A stretch of 64,000 bases of DNA from the NCBI RefSeq assembly GCF_032854445.1, contig NW_027018068.1, positions 31,678 through 95,677 of the forward strand, given 5' to 3'. Positions 23,019-36,200 of this stretch are shown in pieces. The translations under genes and the position numbers were made by a program. Under the pieces are notes generated by a model. That model saw only the letters and a program-made list of their open reading frames with translations, ran no database searches and was not told the DNA's origin. Every line of letters starts with the position of its first letter. Position 1 is the first letter of the stretch. Origin of the DNA: Liolophura sinensis (Eukaryota > Mollusca > Polyplacophora > Chitonida > Chitonidae).

Positions 23019-26000
23019 CTATAAGTTATGTGCCCTTCGGTAGCCCAGAAGACCTGAAATCTTTGGGCTAAGCCCATTTAACTCACCCAGCAATTGTCTT
23101 ACTTCTAAGTGCAAGACAATCTCAATGTCTTTATCTACGTGTAGAAAAACCACACCATTTGTACATAAAAAACACAAGGTACTTGATACAGTCTGCTGTA
23201 AAAAGTACAACTAAACACTGACCCACTTCAGTAAGGTGCCAAAAGATGCGGAATTGAGCCAGGCATCGGCAGCTGTTGAAAAATTGCAAATTTCCCTGGT
23301 TTCCATGGAGTAAGAGCCGTTGCTGGGCACGTGATTATGACATAAATGATCATTCAATTGTCGCTACATCGAAACGTATTGGTCGGAGAGCAACGCGGAT
23401 TGCACCATTCGATTTCTCGTCACAAAATACGTCGGATTAGCCTCTTACCAGCAGCACTGGAACAGTTTTTCCACTTTTGCATTTTTGCCTGGTCTTTTTG
23501 TTAATTGAAATCGGCTACACTGTACTCTGTACAATCGCGACTGGTCATTACTATATTCAACTTTTGACTATAAGTTATGTGCCCTTCGGTAGCCCAGAAG
23601 ACCTGAAATCTTTGGGCTAAGCCCATTTAACTCACCCAGCAATTGTCTTACTTCTAAGTGCAAGACAATCTCAATGTCTTTATCTACGTGTAGAAAAACC
23701 ACACCATTTGTACGTGAGAAACACAAGGTTCTTGATACAGTCTGCTGTAAAAAGTACAACTAAACACTGACCCACATTTATAAGGTGCCAAAAGATGCGG
23801 AATTGGGCCAGGTATCGGCAGCTGTTGAAAAATTGCCAATTTCCCTGGTTTCCATGGAGTAAGAGCCGTTGCTGTGCACGTGATTATGACATAAATGATC
23901 ATTCAATTGTCGCTACAGGCAAAAGTATTGGTCGGAGAGCAACGCGGTTTGCACCATTCGATTTCTCGTCACAAAATACGTCGGATTAGCCTCTTACCAG
24001 CAGCACTGGAACAGTTTTCGCACTTTTGCATTTTTGCCTGGTCTTTTTGTTAATTGAAATCGGCTACACTGTACTCTGTACAATCGCGACTGGTCATTAC
24101 TATATTCAACTTTTGACTATAAGTTATGTGCCCTTCGGTAGCCCAGAAGACCTGAAATCTTTGGGCTAAGCCCATTTAACTCACCCAGCAATTGTCTTAC
24201 TTCTAAGTGCAAGACAATCTCAATGTCTTTATCTACGTGTAGAAAAACCACACCATTTGTACGTGAGAAACACAAGGTTCTTGATACAGTCTGCTGTAAA
24301 AAGTACAACTGAACACTGACCAACTTCAGTAAGGTGCCAAAAGATCCGGAATTGAGCCAGGCATCGGCAGCTGTTGAAAAATTGCAAACTTCCCTGGTTT
24401 CCATGGAGTAAGAGCCGTTGCTGGGCACGTGATTATGACATAAATGATCATTCAATTGTCACTACAGCCAAAAGTATTGGTCGGAGAGCAACGCGGTTTG
24501 CACCATTTGATTTCTCGTCACAAAATACGTCGGATTAGCCTCTTACCAGCAGCACTGGAACAGTTTTCGCACTTTTGCATTTTTGCCTGGTCTTTTTGTT
24601 AATTGAAATCGGCTACACTGTACTCTGTACAATCGCGACTGGTCATTACTATATTCAACTTTTGACTATAAGTTATGTGCCCTTCGGTAGCCCAGAAGAC
24701 CTGAAATCTTTGGGCTAAGCCCATTTAACTCACCCAGCAATTGCCTTACTTCTAAGTGCAAGACAATCTCAATGTCTTTATCTACGTGTAGAAAAACCAC
24801 ACCATTTGTGCGTGAAAAACACAAGGTACTTGATACAGTCTGCTGTAAAAAGTACAACTGACCACAGACCCACATGAATAAGGTGCCAAAAGATGCGGAA
24901 TTGAGCCAGGCAATGGCAGCTGTTGAAAAATTGCAAATTTCCCTGGTTTCCATGGAGTAAGAGCCGTTGCTGGGCACGTGATTATGACATAAATGATCAT
25001 TCAATTGTCACTACAGCCAAAAGTATTGGTCGGAGAGCAACGCGGTTTGCACCATTCGATTTCTCGTTACAAAATACGTCGGATTAGCCTCTTACCAGCA
25101 GCACTGGAACAGTTTTTCCAATTTTGCATTTTTGCCTGGTCTTTTTGTTAATTGAAATCGGCTACACTGTACTCTGTACAATCGCGACTGGTCATTACTA
25201 TATTCAACTTTTGACTATAAGTTATGTGCCCTTCGGTAGCCCAGAAGACCTGAAATCTTTGGGCTAAGCCCATTTAACTCACCCAGCAATTGTCTTACTT
25301 CTAAGTGCAAGACTATCTCAATGTCTTTATCTGCGTGTAGAAAAACCACACCATTTGTACATAAAAAACACGAGGTACTTGATACAGTCTGCTGTAAAAT
25401 GTACAACTAAACACAGACCCACATTTATAAGGTGCCAAAAGATGCGGAATTGGGCCAGGTATCGGCAGCTGTTGAAAAATTGCCAATTTCCCTGGTTTCC
25501 ATGGAGTAAGAGCCGTTGCTGTGCACGTGATTATGACATAAATGATCATTCAATTGTCGCTACAGGCAAAAGTATTGGTCGGAGAGCAACGCGGTTTGCA
25601 CCATTCGATTTCTCGTCACAAAATACGTCGGATTAGCCTCTTACCAGCAGCACTGGAACAATTTTTCCAATTTTGCATTTTTGCCTGGTCTTTTTGTTAA
25701 TTGAAATCGGCTACACTGTACTCTGTACAATCGCGACTGGTCATTACTATATTCAACTTTTGACTATAAGTTATGTGCCCTTCGGTAGCCCAGAAGACCT
25801 GAAATCTTTGGGCTAAGCCCATTTAACTCACCCAGCAATTGTCTTACTTCTAAGTGCAAGACAATCTCAATGTCTTTATCTACGTGTAGAAAAACCACAC
25901 CATTTGTACATAAAAAACACAAGGTACTTGATACAGTCTGCTGTAAAAAGTACAACTAAACACTGACCCACATTTATAAGGTGCCAAAAGATGCGGAATT

Positions 26001-26660
26001 GGGCCAGGTATCGGCAGCTGTTGAAAAATTGCCAATTTCCCTGGTTTCCATGGAGTAAGAGCCGTTGCTGTGCACGTGATTATGACATAAATGATCATTC
26101 AATTGTCGCTACAGGCAAAAGTATTGGTCGGAGAGCAACGCGGTTTGCACCATTCGATTTCTCGTCACAAAATACGTCGGATTAGCCTCTTACCAGCAGC
26201 ACTGGAACAGTTTTCGCACTTTTGCATTTTTGCCTGGTCTTTTTGTTAATTGAAATCGGCTACACTGTACTCTGTACAATCGCGACTGGTCATTACTATA
26301 TTCAACTTTTGACTATAAGTTATGTGCCCTTCGGTAGCCCAGAAGACGTCAAATCTTTGCGCTTAGCCCATTTAACTCACCCAGCAATTGCCTTACTTCT
26401 AAGTGCAAGACAATCTCAATGTCTTTATCTACGTGTAGAAAAACCACACCATTTGTACGTGAGAAACACAAGGTTCTTGATACAGTCTGCTGTAAAAAGT
26501 ACAACTGAACACTGACCCACTTCAGTAAGGTGCCAAAAGATGCGGAATTGAGCCAGGCATCGGCAGCTGTTGAAAAATTGCAAATTTCCCTGGTTTCCAT
26601 GGAGTAAGAGCCGTTGCTGGGCACGTGATTATGACATAAATGATCATTCAATTGTCACTA
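23019..26660 (+). repeat. Mixed units (Y, hybrids, S, F, T), no clear higher-order period
   Basis: Units keep 549-bp spacing. A hybrid at 23568 joins an S-like 5' part (gtgagaaac, ttcttg) to a T-like 3' part (actaaacac, catttataagg). Private variants include cgctacatcgaaacg near 23360, gatccggaattg near 24344 and gactatctc near 25312. The unit at about 24666-25004 carries the rare gtgcgtgaaaaac and aggcaatggcag, seen elsewhere only near 9.97-10.08 kb and 32.49-32.6 kb. Confidence 0.8.
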
Positions 26661-29600
26661 CAGCCAAAAGTATTGATCGGAGAGCAACGCGGTTTGCACC
26701 ATTCGATTTCTCGTCACAAAATACGTCGGATTAGCCTCTTACCAGCAGCACTGGAACAGTTTTTCCACTTTTGCATTTTTGCCTGGTCTTTTTGTTAATT
26801 GAAATCGGCTACACTGTACTCTGTACAATCGCGACTGGTCATTACTATATTCAACTTTTGACTATAAGTTATGTGCCCTTCGGTAGCCCAGAAGACCTGA
26901 AATCTTTGGGCTAAGCCCATTTAACTCACCCAGCAATTGTCTTACTTCTAAGTGCAAGACAATCTCAATGTCTTTATCTACGTGTAGAAAAACCACACCA
27001 TTTGTACGTGAAAAACACAAGGTACTTGATACAGTCTGCTGTAAAAAGTACAACTAAACACTGACCCACATTTATAAGGTGCCAAAAGGTGCGGAATTGG
27101 GGCCAGGCATCGGCAGCTGTTGAAAAATTGCAAATTTCCCTGGTTTCCATGGAGTAAGAGCCGTTGCTTGGCACGTGATTATGACATAAATGATCATTCA
27201 ATTGTCACTACAGCCAAAAGTTTTGGTCGGAGAGCAACGCGTTTGCACCATTCGATTTCTCGTCACAAAATACGTCGGATTAGCCTCTTACCAGCAGCAC
27301 TGGAACAGTTTTCGCACTTTTGCATTTTTGCCTGGTCTTTTGTTAATTGAAATCGGCTACACTGTACTCTGTACAATCGCGACTGGTCATTACTATATTC
27401 AACTTTTGACTATAAGTTATGTGCCCTTCGGTAGCCCAGAAGACCTGAAATCATTGGGCCAAGCCCATTTAACTCACCCAGCAATTGTCTTACTTCTAAG
27501 TGCAAGACAATCTCAATGTCTTTATCTACGTGTAGAAAAACCACACCATTTGTACGTGAAAAACACAAGGTACTTGATACAGTCTGCTGTAAAAAGTACA
27601 ACTGACCACAGACCCACATGAATAAGGTGCCAAAAGATGCGGAATTGAGCCAGGCATCGGCAGCTGTTGAAAAATTGCAAATTTCCCTGGTTTCCATGGA
27701 GTAAGAGCCGTTGCCGGGCACGTGATTATGACATAAATGATCATTCAATTGTCACTACAGCCAAACGTATTGGTCGGAGAGCAACGCGGATTGCACCATT
27801 CGATTTCTCGTCACAAAATACGTCGGATTAGCCTCTTACCAGCAGCACTGGAACAGTTTTTCCACTTTTGCATTTTTGCCTGGTCTTTTTGTTAATTGAA
27901 ATCGGCTACACTGTACTCTGTACAATCGCGACTGGTCATTACTATATTCAACTTTTGACTATAAGTTATGTGCCCTTCGGTAGCCCAGAAGACCTGAAAT
28001 CTTTGGGCTAAGCCCATTTAACTCACCCAACAATTGTCTTACTTCTAAGTGCAAGACAATCTCAATGTCTTTATCTACGTGTAGAAAAACCACACCATTT
28101 GTACATAAAAAACACAAGGTACTTGATACAGTCTGCTGTAAAAAGTACAACTAAACACTGACCCACATTTATAAGGTGCCAAAAGATGCGGAATTGGGCC
28201 AGGTATCGGCAGCTGTTGAAAAATTGCCAATTTCCCTGGTTTCCATGGAGTAAGAGCCGTTGCTGTGCACGTGATTATGACATAAATGATCATTCAATTG
28301 TCGCTACAGGCAAAAGTATTGGTCGGAGAGCAACGCGGTTTGCACCATTCGATTTCTCGTCACAAAATACGTCGGATTAGCCTCTTACCAGCAGCACTGG
28401 AACAGTTTTCGCACTTTTGCATTTTTGCCTGGTCTTTTTGTTAATGAAATCGGCTACACGGTACTCTGTACAATCGCGACTGGTCATTACTATATTCAAC
28501 TTTTGACTATAAGTTATGTGCCCTTCGGTAGCCCAGAAGACCTGAAATCTTTGGGCCAAGCCCATTTAACTCACCCAGCAATTGTCTTACTTCTCAGTCC
28601 AAGACAATCTCAATGTCTTTATCTACGTGTAGAAAAACCACACCATTTGTACATAAAAAACACAAGGTACTTGATACAGTCTGCTGTAAAAAGTACAACT
28701 GAACACTGACCCACTTCAGTAAGGTGCCAAAAGATGCGGAATTGAGCCAGGCATCGGCAGCTGTTGAAAAGTTGCAAATTTCCCTGGTTTCCATGGAGTA
28801 AGAGCCGTTGCTGGGCACGTGATTATGACATAAATGATCATTCAATTGTCACTACAGCCAAAAGTATTGATCGGAGAGCAACGCGGTTTGCACCATTCGA
28901 TTTCTCGTCACAAAATACGTCGGATTAGCCTGTTACCAGCAGCACTGGAACAGTTTTTCCACTTTTGCATTTTTGCCTGGTCTTTTTGTTAATTGAAATC
29001 TGCTACACTGTACTCTGTACAATCGCGACTGGTCATTACTATATTCAACTTTTGACTATAAGTTATGTGCCCTTCGGTAGCCCAGAAGACCTGAAATTTT
29101 TGGGCTAAGCCCATTTAACTCACCCAGCAATTGTCTTACTTCTAAGTGCAAGACAATCTCAATGTCTTTATCTACGTGTAGAAAACCACACCATTTGTAC
29201 GTGAAAAACACAAGGTACTTGATACAGTCTGCTGTAAAAAGTACAACTGACCACAGACCCACATGAATAAGGTGCCAAAAGATGCGGAATTGAGCCAGGC
29301 ATCGGCAGCTGTTGAAAAATTGCAAATTTCCCTGGTTTCCATGGAGTAAGAGCCGTTGCCGGGCACGTGATTATGACATAAATGATCATTCAATTGTCGC
29401 TACAGCCAAACGTATTGGTCGGAGAGCAACGCGGATTGCACCATTCGATTTCTCGTCACAAAATACGTCGGATTAGCCTCTTACCAGCAGCACTGGAACA
29501 GTTTTTCCACTTTTGCATTTTTGCCTGGTCTTTTTGTTAATTGAAATCGGCTACACTGTACTCTGTACAATCGCGACTGGTCATTACTATATTCAACTTT

Positions 29601-32600
29601 TGACTATAAGTTATGTGCCCTTCGGTAGCCCAGAAGACCTGAAATCTTTGGGCTAAGCCCATTTAACTAACCCAGCAATTGTCTTACTTCTAAGTGCAAG
29701 ACAATCTCAATGTCTTTATCTACGTGTAGAAAAACCACACCATTTGTACGTGAGAAACACAAGGTTCTTGATACAGTCTGCTGTAAAAAGTACAACTGAA
29801 CACTGACCCACTTCAGTAAGGTGCCAAAAGATGCGGAATTGAGCCAGGCATCGGCAGCTGTTGAAAAATTGCAAATTTCCCTGGTTTCCATGGAGTAAGA
29901 GCCGTTGCTGGGCACGTGATTATGACATAAATGATCATTCAATTGTCACTACAGCCAAAAGTATTGATCGGAGAGCAACGCGGTTTGCACCATTCGATTT
30001 CTCGTCACAAAATACGTCGGATTAGCCTCTTACCAGCAGCACTGGAACAGTTTTTCCACTTTTGCATTTTTGCCTGGTCTTTTTGTTAATTGAAATCGGC
30101 TACACTGTACTCTGTACAATCGCGACTGGTCATTACTATATTCAACTTTTGACTATAAGTTATGTGCCCTTCGGTAGCCCAGAAGACCTGAAATCTTTGG
30201 GCTAAGCCCATTTAACTCACCCAGCAATTGTCTTACTTCTAAGTGCAAGACAATCTCAATGTCTTTATCTACGTGTAGAAAAACCACACCATTTGTACGT
30301 GAAAAACACAAGGTACTTGATACAGTCTGCTGTAAAAAGTACAACTAAACACTGACCCACATTTATAAGGTGCCAAAAGGTGCGGAATTGGGCCAGGCAT
30401 CGGCAGCTGTTGAAAAATTGCAAATTTCCCTGGTTTCCATGGAGTAAGAGCCGTTGCTGGGCACGTGATTATGACATAAATGATCATTCAATTGTCACTA
30501 CAGCCAAAAGTTTTGGTCGGAGAGCAACGCGGTTTGCACCATTCGATTTCTCGTCACAAAATACGTCGGATTAGCCTCTTACCAGCAGCACTGGAACAGT
30601 TTTCGCACTTTTGCATTTTTGCCTGGTCTTTTTGTTAATTGAAATCGGCTACACTGTACTCTGTACAATCGCGACTGGTCATTACTATATTCAACTTTTG
30701 ACTATAAGTTATGTGCCCTTCGGTAGCCCAGAAGACCTGAAATCATTGGGCCAAGCCCATTTAACTCACCCAGCAATTGTCTTACTTCTAAGTGCAAGAC
30801 AATCTCAATGTCTTTATCTACGTGTAGAAAAACCACACCATTTGTACGTACGTGAAAAACACAAGGTACTTGATACAGTCTGCTGTAAAAAGTACAACTG
30901 ACCACAGACCCACATGAATAAGGTGCCAAAAGATGCGGAATTGAGCCAGGCATCGGCAGCTGTTGAAAAATTGCAAATTTCCTGGTTTCCATGGAGTAAG
31001 AGCCGTTGCCGGCACGTGATTATGACATAAATGATCATTCAATTGTCACTACAGCCAAACGTATTGGTCGGAGAGCAACGCGGATTGCACCATTCGATTT
31101 CTCGTCACAAAATACGTCGGATTAGCCTCTTACCAGCAGCACTGGAACAGTTTTTCCACTTTGCATTTTTGCCTGTCTTTTGTTAATTGAAATCGGCTAC
31201 ACTGTACTCTGTAACAATCGCGACTGGGTCATTACTATATTCAACTTTTGACTATAAGTTAGTGCCCTTCGGTAGCCCAAGAAGACCTGAAATCTTTGGG
31301 CTAAGCCATTTAACTCACCCAACAATTGTCTTACTTCTAAGTGCAAGACAATCTCAATGTCTTTATCTACGTGTAGAAAAAACCACACCATTTGTACATA
31401 AAAAACACAAGGTACTGATACAGTCTGCTGTAAAAAGTACAACTAAACACTGACCCACATTTATAAGGTGCAAAAGATGCGGAATTGGGCCAGGTATCGG
31501 CAGCTGTTGAAAAATTGCCAATTTCCCTGGTTTCCATGGAGTAAGAGCCGTTGCTGTGCACGTGATTATGACATAAATGATCATTCAATTGTCGCTACAG
31601 GCAAAAGTATTGGTCGGAGAGCAACGCGGTTTGCACCATTCGATTTCTCGTCACAAAATACGTCGGATTAGCCTCTTACCAGCAGCACTGGAACAGTTTT
31701 CGCACTTTTGCATTTTTGCCTGGTCTTTTTGTTAATTGAAATCGCTACACGGTACTCTGTACAATCGCGACTGGTCATTACTATATTCAACTTTTGACTA
31801 TAAGTTATGTGCCCTTCGGTAGCCCAGAAGACCTGAAATCTTTGGGCCAAGCCCATTTAACTCACCCAGCAATTGTCTTACTTCTCAGTCCAAGACAATC
31901 TCAATGTCTTTATCTACGTGTAGAAAAACCACACCATTTGTACGTGAAAAACACAAGGTACTTGATACAGTCTGCTGTAAAAAGTACAACTGAACACTGA
32001 CCCACTTCAGTAAGGTGCAAAAGATGCGGAATTGAGCCAGGCATCGGCAGCTGTTGAAAAATTGCAAATTTTCCCTGGTTTCCATGAGTAAGAGCCGTTG
32101 CTGGGCACGTGATTATGACATAAATGATCATTCAATTGTCACTACAGCCCAAAGTATTGGTCGGAGAGCAACGCGGTTTGCACCATTCGATTTGTCGTCA
32201 CAAAATACGTCGGATTAGCCTCTTACCAGCAGCACTGGAACAGTTTTTGCACTTTTGCATTTTGCCTGGTCTTTTTGTTAATTGAAATCGGCGACACTGT
32301 ACTCTGTACAATCGCGACTGGTCATTACTATATTCAACTTTTGACTATAAGTTATGTGCCCTTCGGTAGCCCAGAAGACCTGAAATCTTTGGGCCAAGCC
32401 CATTTAACCTCACCCAGCAATTGTCTTACTTCTAAGTCAAAGACAATCTCAATGTCTTTATCTACGTGTAGAAAAACCACACCATTTGTGCGTGAAAAAC
32501 ACAAAGGTACTTGATACAGTCTGCTGTAAAAAAGTACAACTGACCACAGACCCACATGAATAAGGTGCCAAAAGATGCGGAATTGAGCCAGGCAATGGCA

Positions 32601-33250
32601 GCTGTTGAAAAATTGCAAATTTCCCTGGTTTCCATGGAGTAAGAGCCGTTGCTGGGCACGTGATTATGACATAAATGATCATTCAATTGTCACTACAGCC
32701 AAAAGTATTGGTCGGAGAGCAACGCGGTTTGCACCATTCGATTTCTCGTCACAAAATACGTCGGATTAGCCTCTTACCAGCAGCACTGGAACAGTTTTCG
32801 CACTTTTGCATTTTTGCCTGGTCTTTTTTGTTAATTGAAATCGGCTACACTGTACTCTGTACAATCGCGACTGGTCATTACTATATTCAACTTTTGACTA
32901 TAAGTTATGTGCCCTTCGGTAGCCCCAGAAGACGTCAAATCTTTGGGCTAAGCCCATTTAACTCACCCAGCAATTGCCTTACTTCTAAGTGCAAGACAAT
33001 CTCAATGTCTTTATCTACGTGTAGAAAAACCACACCATTTGTACGTGAGAAACACAAGGTTCTTGATACAGTCTGCTGTAAAAAGTACAACTGAACACTG
33101 ACCCACTTCAGTAAGGTGCCAAAAGATGCGATTGAGCCAGGCATCGGCAGCTGTTGAAAAATTGCAAATTTCCCTGGTTTCCATGGAGTAAGAGCCGTTG
33201 CTGTGCACGTGATTATGACATAAATGATCATTCAATTGTCACTACAGCCA
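26661..33250 (+). repeat. Region with a 4-unit block repeated at a 6-unit shift
   Basis: Private variants recur about 3291 bp apart in the same order: tattgatcgg (26672, 29963), aaaaggtgcgg (27085, 30376), aaagttttggtcgg (27217, 30508), tcattgggcc (27451, 30742), cccaacaattg (28026, 31317), cacggtactctg (28457, 31748) and ttctcagtcc (28592, 31883). The shared block spans about 2.0 kb and stops near 28640/31940, where the first copy has acataaaa and the second has acgtgaaaa. The second copy contains many one-base indels that the first lacks. Confidence 0.85.
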
Positions 33251-36200
33251 AAAGTATTGGTCGGAGAGCAACGCGGTTTGCACCATTCGATTTCTCGTCA
33301 CAAAAATACGTCGGATTAGCCTCTTACCAGCAGCATTGGAACAGTTTTCGCACTTTTGCATTTTTGCCTGGTCTTTTTGTTAATTGAAATCGGCTACACT
33401 GTACTCTGTACAATCGCGACTGGTCATTACTATATTCAACTTTTGACTATAAGTTATGTGCCCTTCGGTAGCCCAGAAGACCTGAAATCTTTGGGCTAAG
33501 CCCATTTAACTCACCCAGCAATTGTCTTACTTCTAAGTGCAAGACAATCTCAATGTCTTTATCTACGTGTAGAAAAACCACACCATTTGTACGTGAGAAA
33601 CACAAGGTTCTTGATACAGTCTGCTGTAAAAAGTACAACTGAACACTGACCCACTTGAGTAAGGTGCCAAAAGATGCGGAATTGAGCCAGGCATCGGCAG
33701 CTGTTGAAAAATTGCAAATTTCCCTGGTTTCCATGAGTAAGAGCCGTTGCTGGGCACGTGATTATGACATAAATGATCATTCAATTGTCACTACAGCCAA
33801 AAGTATTGGTCGGAGAGCAACGCGGTTTGCACCATTCGATTTGTCGTCACAAAATACGTCGGATTAGCCTCTTACCAGCAGCACTGGAACAGTTTTCGCA
33901 CTTTTGCATTTTGCCTGGTCTTTTTGTTAATTGAAATCGGCTACACTGTACTCTGTACAATCGCGACTTGGTCATTACTATATTCAACTTTTGACTATAA
34001 GTTATGTGCCCTTCGGTAGCCCAGAAGACCTGAAATCTTTGGGCCAAGCCCATTTAACTCACCCAGCAATTGTCTTAATTCTAAGTCCAAGACAATCTCA
34101 ATGTCTTTATCTACGTGTAGAAAAACCACACCATTTGTACGTGAAAAACACAAGGTACTTGATACAGTCTGCTGTAAAAAGTACAACTGACCACAGACCC
34201 ACATGAATAAGGTGCCAAAAGATGCGGAATTGAGCCAGGCATCGCAGCTGTTGAAAAATTGCAAATTTCCCTGGTTTCCATGGAGTAAGAGCCGTTGCCG
34301 GGCACGTGATTATGACATAAATGATCATTCAATTGTCGCTACAGCCAAACGTATTGGCCGGAGAGCAACGCGGATTGCACCATTCGATTTCTCGTCACAA
34401 AATACGTCGGATTAGCCTCTTACCAGCAGCACTGGAACAGTTTTTCCACTTTTGCATTTTTGCCTGGTCTTTTTGTTAATTGAAATCGGCTACACTGTAC
34501 TCTGTACAATCGCGACTGTTCATTACTATATTCAACTTTTGACTATAAGTTATGTGCCCTTCGGTAGCCCAGAAGACCTGAAATCTTTGGGCTAAGCCCA
34601 TTTAACTCACCCAGCAATTGTCTTACTTCTAAGTGCAAGACAATCTCAATGTCTTTATCTACGTGTAGAAAAACCACACCATTTGTACATAAAAAACACA
34701 AGGTACTTGATACAGTCTGCTGTAAAAAGTACAACTAAACACTGACCCACTTCAGTAAGGTGCCAAAAGATGCGAATTGAGCCAGGCATCGGCAGCTGTT
34801 GAAAAATTGCAAATTTCCCTGGTTTCCATGGAGTAAGAGCCGTTGCTGGGCACGTGATTATGACATAAATGATCATTCAATTGTCACTACAGCCAAAAGT
34901 ATTGGTCGGAGAGCAACGCGGTTTGCACCATTCGATTTCTCGTTACAAAATACGTCGGATTAGCCTCTTACCAGCAGCACTGGAACAGTTTTTCCACTTT
35001 TGCATTTTTGCCTGGTCTTTTTGTTAATTGAAATCGGCTACACTGTACTCTGTACAATCGCGACTGGTCATTACTATATTCAACTTTTGACTATAAGTTA
35101 TGTGCCCTTCGGTAGCCCAGAAGACCTGAAATCTTTGGCTAAGCCCATTTAACTCACCCAGCAATTGTCTTACTTCTAAGTGCAAGACAATCTCAATGTC
35201 TTTATCTACGTGTAGAAAAACCACACCATTTGTACATAAAAAACATGAGGTACTTGATACAGTCCTGCTGTAAAATGTACAACTAAACACTGACCCACAT
35301 TTATAAGGTGCCAAAAGATGCGGAATTGGGCCAGGTATCGGCAGCTGTTGAAAAATTGCCAATTTTCCCTGGTTTCCATGGAGTAAGAGCCGTTGCTGTG
35401 CACGTGATTATGACATAAATGATCATTCAATTGTCGCTACAGGCAAAAGTATTGGTCGGAGAGCAACGCGGTTTGCACATTTCGATTTCTCGTCACAAAA
35501 TACGTCGGATTAGCCTCTTACCAGCAGCACTGGAACAGTTTTTGCACTTTTGCATTTTTGCCTGGTCTTTTTGTTAATTGAAATCGGCTACACTGTACTC
35601 TGTACAATCGCGACTGGTCATTACTATATTCAACTTTTGACTATAAGTTATGTGCCCTTCGGTAGCCCAGAAGACCTGAAATCTTTGGGCTAAGCCCATT
35701 TAACTCACCAGCAATTGTCTTACTTCTAAGTGCAAGACAATCTCAATGTCTTTATCTACGTGTAGAAAAACCACACCATTTGTACGTGAGAAACACAAGG
35801 TTCTTGATACAGTCTGCTGTAAAAAGTACAACTGAACACTGACCAACTTCAGTAAGGTGCCAAAAGATGCGGAATTGAGCCAGGCATCGGCAGCTGTTGA
35901 AAAATTGCAAATTTCCCTGGTTTCCATGGAGTAAGAGCCGTTGCCTGGGCACGTGATTATGACATAAATGATCATTCAATTGTCGCTACAGCCAAAAGTA
36001 TTGGTCGGAGAGCAACGCGTTTGCACCATTCGATTTCTCGTCACAAAATACGTCGGATTAGCCTCTTACCAGCAGCACTGGAACAATTTTCGCACTTTTG
36101 CATTTTTGCCTGGTCTTTTTGTTAATTGAAATCGGCTACACTGTACTCTGTACAATCGCGACTGGTCATTAACTATATTCAACTTTTGACTATAAGTTAT

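Noticed and set aside
30844-30854. Short tandem gtacgtacgtg as a possible target-site duplication
   Set aside because: It is a 4-bp local expansion in an indel-rich interval with no inserted element.
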